NCBI RefSeq assembly: GCF_947491795.1
Contig: NZ_CANLKW010000002.1
Coordinates: 794,001-858,000 of the forward strand
DNA from: an uncultured Roseobacter sp.
GTDB taxonomy: Bacteria; Pseudomonadota; Alphaproteobacteria; Rhodobacterales; Rhodobacteraceae
Length of the DNA stretch: 64,000 bases
Reading direction: 5' to 3'
The first letter of the stretch is position 1. Every line of letters starts with the position of its first letter. Below are positions 1 through 9,907 of this stretch, piece after piece. Both the position numbers and the translations under genes were made by a program. The notes beneath the pieces were generated by a model. It was not told the origin of the DNA and ran no database searches. It saw only the letters and a list, made by a program, of their open reading frames with translations.

Positions 1-449
1 AAATCCTCACCTGTCCCGGGTCGTCTGCCGCGCACCCTGTCGGTCGCGTGCGGTGCTCCTGCACCGGGCTGGAAAATCAGCGCGCCCTGCTCCAGCACCA
101 GATCGCGGTGTCGCGCACCGCCACGCACGGAAATGGACTTTGGCGCGCTGTCTAGGGCCGCCGTGATGATGTCCCCTCCGATCCAGACCATTTCGCTTTC
201 TTCGTCAACGCGGGCACCGGCGGCGGCAAAGATGCGGCGCGCCTCTGGCAGCAGGACCCTGATCCCAAGGTCTTGCAGAACCGACAGGGCGGCCTCGTGT
301 ATTGCGCTGACCCTGTCTTCGGAGAAGATGGCAGCGGGGGGGAACGGGTTGCGCAGATTGCGATAGTTTACGTCGCGCACCGGCGCGGTCCTGCCGCCGC
401 TCCCTCCGCGTCTGGTCCTGCGCCGACCCTGGTTTTCCACCGTATTCAT
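1..449 (-). CDS. Trimethylamine methyltransferase (MttB) family protein, N-terminal part
   Basis: The first 149 residues can be read; the rest lies beyond the left edge. The ATG at 449-447 overlaps the TGA of the dehydrogenase gene upstream (ATGA), so the two are co-translated. The start (MNTVENQGRRRTR, then NYRNLRNPFPP and a helical stretch with LGIRVLLPEARRIF) fits the beginning of MttB-superfamily proteins. These pass a methyl group from a quaternary or tertiary amine to a corrinoid protein. Most roseobacter members lack pyrrolysine and act on substrates such as glycine betaine; the catalytic region is not visible here, so the substrate cannot be named. The neighbouring dimethylglycine/sarcosine-dehydrogenase-like gene supports a role in methylated-amine catabolism. 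Confidence 0.72.
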   Translation of the reverse strand, partial: MNTVENQGRRRTRRGGSGGRTAPVRDVNYRNLRNPFPPAAIFSEDRVSAIHEAALSVLQDLGIRVLLPEARRIFAAAGARVDEESEMVWIGGDIITAALDSAPKSISVRGGARHRDLVLEQGALIFQPGAGAPHATDRVRGRRPGTGED

Positions 450-2848
450 CCGCGCATGGCCTTGCCCTCCGGATCATACGGCGAGGGAGTGATCACGGTT
501 GCTTTGCGTTCAACACCGACCACATGAACCGAGAGCCCGGTCCCTGCCGCACAGTGCGCCGTGTCAACAAGAGCCATCGCCAGTGATTTGCAGGTGGTGT
601 GACCAAAGCCGCCGGACGTAACAAAGCCAACCTTTTGGCCACCAGACCATATCGGCTCATACCCGCTGGCATCCGCGTCACCCGCCTCAATCTCCAGGGT
701 GACGAGCCGTTTGGAAGGCCCGTTTCCGTTCCGCTCCTGCAGGGCGGCCGCCTTGCCGACAAAATCCTTGTCCCAGTCGATCCAGCGATCCATTCCGGTC
801 ATGCCAGCTGTGTAGCCCTGCGTGAATTCGGCGTTCCAGATGCCAAAGCTCTTCTCCAGCCGCAGACTGAGCAACGCATTGAACCCGATCTCGCGGATCC
901 CGACATCTGCTCCTGCCTCAAGCAGAACCTTGCGCAATGTCGCGTGATCCCCCGCACGGCAGTGGATCTCATAGCCAAGCTCGCCTGTGACGGACAGGCG
1001 CCCGACCCGGCAGCGCAACAGTCCGATGTCGAAATCCCCACATCCCATGAAAGGCAGTTCGGTCACCGGTCCATCGGTGAGTTTCTCGATCACTTTTGAC
1101 GAGGCGGGGCCTGAAAGTGAGAATCCGGCAGTGTCTTCTCCGAGGTCGCGAACTGTGACGCCTGCGTCCACGTGATCGTCAAACCAGCGCATGTGCCAGG
1201 CGCGCAGGTAATAGCTTCCCATAATCCACCAGGTGCCATTGCCCCAGTTGAATACGGTCAGATCGCCCTTGAGCCGCCCATCCTCGGCCAGCATCGGCGC
1301 AAGCCGTGCGCGACCGGGGGCTGGCAGTTTTGATGCCATTATACGGTCCAGCCAGTTTCGCGCGTTCGGGCCCGAGACTTCGAAGCGGGAAAAACCTGAG
1401 ATATCCAGCAGACCAACCGCATCGCGTACGGCATGACATTCCTGCGCGACAATCGGGAAAGCATTGGAGCGTTTGAGTGATGGCGTTTCTTCAAAGCCTT
1501 GTTCCGCAAAATAGAGCGGTACTTCCAGGTCCCAGCTCTGACCCCACTGGCATCCGGCGGCGGACATATCCGCATATGCACCGGGGGTTTTCAGCGGCCT
1601 GCCTGCGGGCAACTGCTCGTTGGGATAGGTCATCACGAAACGCCGGGTGTAGAACTGGCCGGTGGTTTCTTTGATGTACTGCTTGTTTTCAGCCCAGATG
1701 CCATAACGCGCCACGTCCATACCGTAGACGTCCGCTTCTGGCGCGCCATGGATCATCCATTCTGCGAGGCTTTTGCCGACGCCGCCGCCCTGCAGAAAAC
1801 CGGCCATCACGGCACAGGCTGACCAGTATCCGCGTTTGCCCGGCACGGGGCCAACCAGCGGGTTGCCATCGGGGGAGAATGTAAAGGCGCCGTTGACCCA
1901 GGTTTTGACGCCCACTTCCTGCAGGCAGGGGTAGCGTTCAAAGCCCATGGTCAGTTCGTTTTCAATCCTGTCAGGGTCTTCCTGCTGCAGTTCAAACCCG
2001 TATTCCCATGGCGCGCCGTCCATCATCCAGTGCTGGTGATCAATTTCGTAGATGCCGAGCAGTACGCCTTTCTGATCCTGTCGCAGATAGGTGAAGCCCT
2101 CAAGGTCCACCGTCATCGGCACCTCGAAATCAATCTCTTCGAGCTGTGGGATGGTATCCGAAATCAGATAGTGGTGGTTCAGCGGCGACACAGGCAGCTC
2201 CACACCTGCCATGCGCCCGACCTGTTTGGCCCAGAGACCGGCGGCGTTGACGATATGTTCGCAGGTGACCGTTCCCTTTTCGGTGACGACTTCCCAGCCC
2301 TGCAGTGTCTGGTTCAGCTCCAGCACCCGGTTGTGCTCTATCACCTCTGCGCCGCGCTTTTTCGCGGCCCCTGCATAGGCATGTACCGTGCCCGTTGTGT
2401 CGATGTAGCCTTCGCGGTCGGCCCACATGCCGCCCAGCAGACCCTCGCCCGACATGATCGGGTTCAGCGCGACGGCTTCTTCAACGGATACCAGGCGGCA
2501 GTCCTCGATCCCGATTGACTGAAAGGTCCGGTAGGCCGACTGCAGCCATTCCCAGCGATCCGGTGTTCCCGCCATGGTCAGACCGCCCGTCATGTGCAGC
2601 CCGATGTTCTGCCCGCTTTCCTCTTCGATCTCGCTGAGAAGGTCGATCGTATAAGCCTGAAGGGCGGCAATGTTGGGATCGGCATTCAGCGCGTGAATCC
2701 CACCCGCTGCGTGCCAGCTTGACCCGGCTGTCAGCACCGAACGCTCGATCAGGCAAACATCAGTCCAGCCGAATTTTGCCAGGTGATAGAGCACCGAAGC
2801 GCCAACGACGCCTCCACCGATTACAACAACTCTGTAGTGCGACTTCAT
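446..2848 (-). CDS. FAD-dependent dimethylglycine/sarcosine dehydrogenase-like protein with GcvT domain
   Basis: 800 residues, the usual size of the DMGDH/SARDH family. The N-terminus carries a Rossmann dinucleotide motif (VVIGGGVVGAS, residues 8-18) and the segment TAGSSWHAAG with His46, which corresponds to the histidine that binds FAD covalently in dimethylglycine and sarcosine dehydrogenases. The second half is an aminomethyltransferase (GcvT-like) folate-binding domain with its C-terminal barrel. The family oxidatively demethylates N-methylglycines and passes the one-carbon unit to tetrahydrofolate. Exact substrate (dimethylglycine, sarcosine or a related amine) cannot be told from sequence. 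It overlaps the downstream MttB-family gene by 4 bp. Confidence 0.87.
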   Translation of the reverse strand: MKSHYRVVVIGGGVVGASVLYHLAKFGWTDVCLIERSVLTAGSSWHAAGGIHALNADPNIAALQAYTIDLLSEIEEESGQNIGLHMTGGLTMAGTPDRWEWLQSAYRTFQSIGIEDCRLVSVEEAVALNPIMSGEGLLGGMWADREGYIDTTGTVHAYAGAAKKRGAEVIEHNRVLELNQTLQGWEVVTEKGTVTCEHIVNAAGLWAKQVGRMAGVELPVSPLNHHYLISDTIPQLEEIDFEVPMTVDLEGFTYLRQDQKGVLLGIYEIDHQHWMMDGAPWEYGFELQQEDPDRIENELTMGFERYPCLQEVGVKTWVNGAFTFSPDGNPLVGPVPGKRGYWSACAVMAGFLQGGGVGKSLAEWMIHGAPEADVYGMDVARYGIWAENKQYIKETTGQFYTRRFVMTYPNEQLPAGRPLKTPGAYADMSAAGCQWGQSWDLEVPLYFAEQGFEETPSLKRSNAFPIVAQECHAVRDAVGLLDISGFSRFEVSGPNARNWLDRIMASKLPAPGRARLAPMLAEDGRLKGDLTVFNWGNGTWWIMGSYYLRAWHMRWFDDHVDAGVTVRDLGEDTAGFSLSGPASSKVIEKLTDGPVTELPFMGCGDFDIGLLRCRVGRLSVTGELGYEIHCRAGDHATLRKVLLEAGADVGIREIGFNALLSLRLEKSFGIWNAEFTQGYTAGMTGMDRWIDWDKDFVGKAAALQERNGNGPSKRLVTLEIEAGDADASGYEPIWSGGQKVGFVTSGGFGHTTCKSLAMALVDTAHCAAGTGLSVHVVGVERKATVITPSPYDPEGKAMRG

Positions 2849-2955
2849 GCCGGGCCTCCCTGGTGGCGTCTCGGAGTTTCTGGACAGTTGTGTCCAGTAC
2901 TTTTCGGGACGCTATGCCCAAAGGCCCGGCTGCGTCAAGCGTCGTGAAGCGGTCG

Positions 2956-4830
2956 TTATTTGACGCTCAGGCCCCGGGCAATACGCATCAGACTGATCGC
3001 TTCAGCCCTGTAGCCAAAGGGATCATTGCCGCGCGCTGAGACAGCGGCATCAATTGCGTCAGAGTAGGTCCAGCCTTCCACATAGGGGGAGCCGCGCAGG
3101 AGTTGCGCAAAGCCGGCGATGGCAACTGCAAAGCTTGGTGCGCCGTCGGATGTGGTGTTTGCCGGGACAGGCAATTCTACAAGCCGGCTCGTGGTGGCTC
3201 CGGGTGTTTTGTAGCGCAGTCGCAGAAATCCCAGCTCGTCGTTTTGTGGGGTGGACACGGGTGCCGCGTATCGCAACGGGTCACTCAGCTGTGCAGGCGA
3301 GCCAACGGGGGTAACCTCGTAGAGCGCTGTCACACTGTGACCTGCCCCGATTTCGCCCGCATCGACGGCATCATTGTTGAAATCCTCACGTCGCAGCGCG
3401 CGGGTTTCATATCCGATCAGTCTGTATTCGGCAATCTGCGCGGGGTTAAACTCGACCTGGATTTTCACGTCGTCGGCAATTGTGAAAAGTGCGCCGGTCA
3501 GCTGGTCAACAAGCACTTTCTGCGCCTCCGACAGCGTATCGATGTAGGCGGCGGTGCCGTTTCCGTTCTGCGCCAGGGCCTGCATGGTTGCGTCATCCAG
3601 ATTGCCACGTCCAAAACCCAGCACTGACAGATAAGTTCCGCTGTCGCGCTGATCTGCGATGTATTTTTTCAGCGTTTCGGGGTCTGAAAGACCAACGTTG
3701 AAATCGCCATCAGTTGCCAGAATGACCCGGCTGACCTCCCCCGGTGCGCTCATGGCTCTGGCAGTGCGGTATGCCATCGTCAGCCCGGCCTCTCCGGCTG
3801 TCGATCCGCCAGCCTGCAATCTTTCCAGCGCGTCCAGAATTGCTGACTGGTCTGATGCGGAGGTTGCGGGCAGAACCACGCCGGCACTACCCGCATAAGT
3901 CACAATTGAAACCTCATCTTCCGGGCGGAGCTGGCCCAGCATGAGACGGAAGGACTGCACAAGCAGGGGCAGTTTGTCCGGGTGGTTCATAGAGCCGGAC
4001 GTATCCACCAGAAACACAAGGTTGAGTGGCGGTCTGTCGTCGATCGCTGGCAGAGCGCCCTGGATACCAATCTGCACCAGTTGCGTGCCTGGGTTCCAGG
4101 GGGTCGGCATGACCGAAACCGTCGGTTGGAAAGGTGCGTCGCCGGAGGGTGCCGCGTAGTCGTAGGTGAAATAGTTGATCATCTCCTCGATTCGCACGGC
4201 CTGCGGATCAGGCAGAATACCCTGCCTCAGACTGTCCCGCACGAGGCCGTAGGAAAAGGTATCTACATCAATTGAAAATGTAGAAACCGGGTTTTCAGCC
4301 GTGATCTGCAGAGGGTTTGCATCCGCGTGCGCGAAATCCTCTGTATCCGCTTCCGGTACCGGCAATGGGCGGATGTCCGGCAGCGCAGGCGCTTCCATCA
4401 GCGCAAAATCTGCTGGCGCGGATCTTTCGGCTTTTTCAGCTACAGATCGCTGTTGCACCGCCGGCGCGGCCACTGCGCCTTCGGCTTCCTGCAAAACGAC
4501 GGGCGCTTCAATGTGTGCCGGGATGAGGTTGTCACCGGCTGGCGACAGCAGGTCTTTTCCCAGAGGGGTAAGAAACAGGAATCCACCCGCTACCAGTGCC
4601 GTTGTTGCGGTCAGTCCACCGCGCGAGGTCAGTACAGTCATCATTTTTGTCACTCCGTTCAGCAACCCGCTAAGGGGTCTGGTGGAGGTTTGACGCGCCT
4701 GCGTCTGAGATTCCTGGACATTCGCAAAGTTTTTTTGCGCCAGGGCCAGGTCGTCTGACTTTCTGTCCGGATCAACCGCTGGCGTCGCGGCTCTCAAAGC
4801 AGTTCTCAGGTCATTCAGCTCATCTGTCAT
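2956..4830 (-). CDS. Membrane-anchored VWA domain protein, YfbK-like
   Basis: 624 residues. After a charged cytoplasmic N-terminus of about 70 residues comes one membrane segment (about residues 76-96, TATTALVAGGFLFLTPLGK), then an Ala/Pro-rich linker. A conserved block starts near NPVSTFSIDVDTFSYG, and a von Willebrand A domain follows with the intact MIDAS motif DTSGSMNHP. The C-terminus resembles the DUF3520 region of the YfbK family. The ATG overlaps the stop of the upstream sigma factor gene (ATGA), so the two form one unit. The family's function is not settled. With no other anti-sigma gene present, the cytoplasmic N-terminus may hold the sigma factor; that is inference. Confidence 0.85.
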   Translation of the reverse strand: MTDELNDLRTALRAATPAVDPDRKSDDLALAQKNFANVQESQTQARQTSTRPLSGLLNGVTKMMTVLTSRGGLTATTALVAGGFLFLTPLGKDLLSPAGDNLIPAHIEAPVVLQEAEGAVAAPAVQQRSVAEKAERSAPADFALMEAPALPDIRPLPVPEADTEDFAHADANPLQITAENPVSTFSIDVDTFSYGLVRDSLRQGILPDPQAVRIEEMINYFTYDYAAPSGDAPFQPTVSVMPTPWNPGTQLVQIGIQGALPAIDDRPPLNLVFLVDTSGSMNHPDKLPLLVQSFRLMLGQLRPEDEVSIVTYAGSAGVVLPATSASDQSAILDALERLQAGGSTAGEAGLTMAYRTARAMSAPGEVSRVILATDGDFNVGLSDPETLKKYIADQRDSGTYLSVLGFGRGNLDDATMQALAQNGNGTAAYIDTLSEAQKVLVDQLTGALFTIADDVKIQVEFNPAQIAEYRLIGYETRALRREDFNNDAVDAGEIGAGHSVTALYEVTPVGSPAQLSDPLRYAAPVSTPQNDELGFLRLRYKTPGATTSRLVELPVPANTTSDGAPSFAVAIAGFAQLLRGSPYVEGWTYSDAIDAAVSARGNDPFGYRAEAISLMRIARGLSVK

Positions 4831-5366
4831 TGCGTTGCCTCCTCAGCGGCGTGAAGTGCACGCATATGTTTTTTGGCTTCGGACACGCGCCAGCTGACAG
4901 TGCCTTCCGAAACGCCCAGAACTTCGGCCGCTTCGCGTTGCGTCATGTCATCCAGGACCAGAGCCAGCGTGTCGCGCAGATCATCGGGCAGGGAGCGCAT
5001 TGCCCGGGTCAGCCAGTCCAGCTGACTGTCGGTTTCTGCATCAGCAGCCCTGCGGTGCATTTCCCAGTCACCCCAGCCGTCTGTCGCGCGCTTGTATGAC
5101 GCGTGAGCCCGGCGCCGGTCGTGGGTGGCGTTTACAACCACGCGGTAGAGCCAGGTCGAGAAGCGTGATTTTCCGGAAAACCGCTGTAACTTGGCCGGCA
5201 GAGCCGCGCAGATATCCTGGGTCAGGTCCTCTGCTTCGGCGCGGGATCCGGTCAGTCGGAAAGCAAGGCGGAAAACACCATCATAGTGGCGGTGCAGCAA
5301 AGCCGAGAAGGCTTCTGCATCGCCCGCCGCCGCAGCACGGGCCAGGGTTCCGTCACTTGTTTTCAT
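4827..5366 (-). CDS. ECF-type RNA polymerase sigma factor
   Basis: About 179 residues from the chosen ATG (MKTSDGTLARAAAAG). An upstream ATG two codons earlier and a TTG at 5402 are also in frame, and none has a convincing ribosome binding site. Region 2 contains LTGSRAEAEDLTQDI and FSTWLYRVVVNATHD. Region 4 contains LPDDLRDTLALVLDDMT followed by the helix-turn-helix QREAAEVLGVSEGTVSWRV. It should direct RNA polymerase to a small stress- or envelope-related regulon. It is translationally coupled to the VWA membrane gene downstream, which may be its regulator or target. Confidence 0.9.
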   Translation of the reverse strand: MKTSDGTLARAAAAGDAEAFSALLHRHYDGVFRLAFRLTGSRAEAEDLTQDICAALPAKLQRFSGKSRFSTWLYRVVVNATHDRRRAHASYKRATDGWGDWEMHRRAADAETDSQLDWLTRAMRSLPDDLRDTLALVLDDMTQREAAEVLGVSEGTVSWRVSEAKKHMRALHAAEEATQ

Positions 5367-5561
5367 GCGCATCACGTTGGTTAGACGCGCGTGAAGCGTC
5401 AATCCTTGGCCAACCGCACACTTTTTTCGATTTTTTTGACTATGATCACAAGTGGGCTGCTGCAGCTTTGCGAATAGACGATGAATGGCTTTTTCGCGGC
5501 CTCTTCCGCTGGTCGAAGGCGAAAAGGGTTTTGCGATGTCTAAGGGTGAAGCCGAAACGCC

Positions 5562-7004
5562 TTAATAAGCGCCCTTGCTGCTGAGCAGGCTGAACGGGGT
5601 GCGCATCAGGATCCGGAAATCGAGCCAAACGGACCAGTTTTCGATATAGTACAGGTCATGTTCGAACCGGGCTTCCAGTTTTTCGGCTTCGTCGATTTCT
5701 CCGCGCCAGCCGTTGATCTGAGCCCAGCCTGTGATGCCCGGCGGCAGGCGGTGCCGGGCCGAATAACCATCCACAATCTGCGAGAACCGTTCCTGTTGGC
5801 TGGACAGAGCGTCAATAGCATGCGGACGGGGGCCCACCAGCGAAAGATCGCCTCGCAGAACGTTAAACAACTGCGGCAATTCATCAATGGAACTGCGCCG
5901 TATAAAGCGCCCCACCCGGGTGACACGGGGATCGTTGCGGGTGACCACTTTTTTCGCGGCGCGGTCCGTCTGATCGGCATACATTGAGCGGAACTTGAGG
6001 ACCTCAATGATACGGTTGTTGTAGCCGTGACGGGGCTGGCGAAACAGAACAGGCCCCGGGCTTTCCAGACGGATTGCGATTGCCGTGATCACAAGAACCG
6101 GCCAGAGCAGTATCAGAGCGCAGATAGCAAAGAAGATATCAAATATCCGCTTGGTCAACCGGCATTTTGGCGCAAAACTGCGGCTGATCTTGGCGAGAAC
6201 GGGCGCGCGGCCAGGTTGCTCGAATGAATAGTCTCTGCTGTAATTGGACAGGCCGACTTCAACCGGCAACACCTTGAATTCGTCCAGCAGCCATCGGATC
6301 CGCGCCTCGGCCGAGAAGGGCAGTGCAATGATCACCAGATCAACACTTGAGGCCCGCACAAAAGAAACCAGATCGCCATAGCCGCCGATCTTTGGCACTC
6401 CGAGCACCTGCTTTGGTGATCGGATGTCGTCCCGGTCATCGAATATCCCGTAGAGACGGATGTCGTTTCCCGGCCGTTGATTTAGTCCACGGATCAGCCG
6501 CTCAGCCTCTTCTCCGCCACCAGCGATGATTGCGCGTCGTGCAACAAGCCCGGTCTCGATAACCCATCTGACGGCCGTCTGGATGCCGATCCGCGTTGGT
6601 ATAATTGCCGTGATCAGGCTCAGCGCGGTGGCCCAGACCGCAACAGCAGTATCTGTAACCGGTGTCAGCAGGAGCAGCGCAGTCGCCGGTGGCAGAAGAC
6701 AAATTACGGTTCGCAGCGCAAACGCAGTTCCATCAGCCATCACCGCACTGCGATAAGCGTTCACCGCTATCATACCGGTCGCGTAGCCAAGGCTTGCCAG
6801 AACAGCCCAGCCTGCGGCGACAAAGGGCTGGAAATTGCCATCTGGTATGGATCCGTAAAGCGCAAACCAGAAGGCCAGGGTGAAAACAGGCAACTCGATA
6901 CACAATGCCACGCACATCAGCCAGAATGGCTCCAGTGCGCCGCGCCGCAGACCAAGGGCCACGGTGCGCGCGGCTTCGTTGAGGTGTCGTGAGTGTTCAG
7001 CCAT
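5562..7004 (-). CDS. Polyprenyl-phosphate sugar-1-phosphate transferase (exopolysaccharide initiation)
   Basis: About 480 residues from ATG 7004; a TTG at 7031 would add nine. The N-terminal third has four hydrophobic segments. A central nucleotide-binding-like domain follows (VARRAIIAGGGEEAERLIRG). The C-terminal bacterial sugar transferase domain begins at KRIFDIFFAICALIL, with the family signatures GPVLFRQPRHGYN, EVLKFRSMY, RRSSIDELPQLFNVLRGD and LVGPRPHA. This is the WcaJ/ExoY/PssY architecture, which loads the first sugar phosphate onto undecaprenyl phosphate at the inner membrane. No other polysaccharide genes lie nearby. It is divergent from the tmpA-like gene. Confidence 0.92.
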   Translation of the reverse strand: MAEHSRHLNEAARTVALGLRRGALEPFWLMCVALCIELPVFTLAFWFALYGSIPDGNFQPFVAAGWAVLASLGYATGMIAVNAYRSAVMADGTAFALRTVICLLPPATALLLLTPVTDTAVAVWATALSLITAIIPTRIGIQTAVRWVIETGLVARRAIIAGGGEEAERLIRGLNQRPGNDIRLYGIFDDRDDIRSPKQVLGVPKIGGYGDLVSFVRASSVDLVIIALPFSAEARIRWLLDEFKVLPVEVGLSNYSRDYSFEQPGRAPVLAKISRSFAPKCRLTKRIFDIFFAICALILLWPVLVITAIAIRLESPGPVLFRQPRHGYNNRIIEVLKFRSMYADQTDRAAKKVVTRNDPRVTRVGRFIRRSSIDELPQLFNVLRGDLSLVGPRPHAIDALSSQQERFSQIVDGYSARHRLPPGITGWAQINGWRGEIDEAEKLEARFEHDLYYIENWSVWLDFRILMRTPFSLLSSKGAY

Positions 7005-7085
7005 AACCGTCAGAGCGCCGTTATTTTGCAATGTATCCGCCGCAACCCGGCGATTTGAGCCCCTGTGTACCCTGTGATGCGTTAA

Positions 7086-8962
<1,877 letters not shown>

Positions 8963-9025
8963 CCGGCGTCTTGAGTGCTGCGTTGCGCGCACTGCAAGAG
9001 GTTGGAATGTCGGGGATATTAAGGT

Positions 9026-9062
9026 GCGTTACGAGCCGGTGATGCGGTCCAGCCCGTAACGC
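9026..9062. other. Hairpin in the 297-bp gap between tmpB and the FixJ-type regulator
   Basis: GCGTTACG at 9026-9033 pairs with CGTAACGC at 9055-9062 around a GC-rich 21-nt loop. There is no T-run, so it is not a textbook terminator, but it lies 60 bp after tmpB and between convergent genes. The rest of the gap (8963-9259) shows no coding sequence. Confidence 0.4.
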
Positions 9063-9250
9063 GATCCAGTCATTCAGGCATTTCTGCCGGAAATCTAATT
9101 CTGGGGAGAATTTCCGGGTACCAGGATGGTCGGTTAATTCCGACCTCAATTACTCTTAAATTATAATGGCCATGGTACTTTTCCACCACCATCCGCACCG
9201 TGACCAAAGGATGCGCCAAACGCGGCAAAACGTATATAAGTAGAGTTGCC

Positions 9251-9266
9251 TAGGTAAAATTACCTA
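9251..9266. other. Short dyad overlapping the stop of the FixJ-type regulator gene
   Basis: TAGGTA and TACCTA flank an AAAT loop at 9251-9266. The right arm contains the regulator's last codons. It may end the 9.3-12.2 kb transcript or be a protein site. The AT-rich sequence to its left (ACGTATATAAGTAGAG) has no long T-run on the minus strand. Confidence 0.3.
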
Positions 9267-9907
9267 TCGGTGGTCACGGGTGCCGCATCCTCGAAAAGCC
9301 GTGCTGCAATGCACAGGTTCACCAGATCTGCCACGGATGCGACATTCATCTTATCCAGAATTCTGGCCCGGTGATGATCGACCGTCCTTGGGCTGATATT
9401 CAGATGCCGCGCGACTTCTTTGCTGGAACTCTGCGCAGGGTTTGACACGAGAAACCGTGCGATTTCGTGCTCCCGGTCTGTCAGCGTTTCGAGGCGGATA
9501 CGGGCGGCGCGCGAGCTTTCCTCGCTCTGGCGTGACCGGGCATCCTGGGCCAGGGCCGCCTCGATACGTTCGATCAGTTTTTCCTGCCTGAACGGCTTCT
9601 CCAGAAAATCCACAGCCCCGTATTTCATCGCCTGTACAGCCTCTGAAACACCGCCATGTCCTGTGATGAATATAACCGGCAGACGGCTTCCGCGTTCCAG
9701 AAGGTGTTTTTGAAGCTCCAGCCCTGTCATTCCAGGCAAGCCATAGTCCAGTATCATGCATCCCGGCCGGTCTGCGGCGTCGCTGTCCAGGAACGCCTGT
9801 GCAGATGCAAAAACTTCCGTTTTGTAGCCGCGGGTCCGCAAGGCACGCGACAGCGATGCTCGGATGTCATCGTCATCATCGACAATGAAAATACAGGGCT
9901 CAGACAC
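9260..9907 (-). CDS. FixJ-family response regulator (receiver + LuxR-type HTH)
   Basis: 215 residues from GTG 9907, which overlaps the kinase stop by 8 bp; a longer in-frame start at 10015 would run deep into the kinase gene and is unlikely. The receiver domain starts CIFIVDDDDDIRASL, with the phosphoacceptor Asp in MILDYGLPGMTG and the conserved Lys in FLEKPFRQEKL. The C-terminal LuxR-type HTH includes LTDREHEIARFL and EVARHLNISPRTVDHHRARI. This is the FixJ/DctR pattern. It should act as output for the adjacent sensor kinase. Confidence 0.9.
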   Translation of the reverse strand: MSEPCIFIVDDDDDIRASLSRALRTRGYKTEVFASAQAFLDSDAADRPGCMILDYGLPGMTGLELQKHLLERGSRLPVIFITGHGGVSEAVQAMKYGAVDFLEKPFRQEKLIERIEAALAQDARSRQSEESSRAARIRLETLTDREHEIARFLVSNPAQSSSKEVARHLNISPRTVDHHRARILDKMNVASVADLVNLCIAARLFEDAAPVTTDR

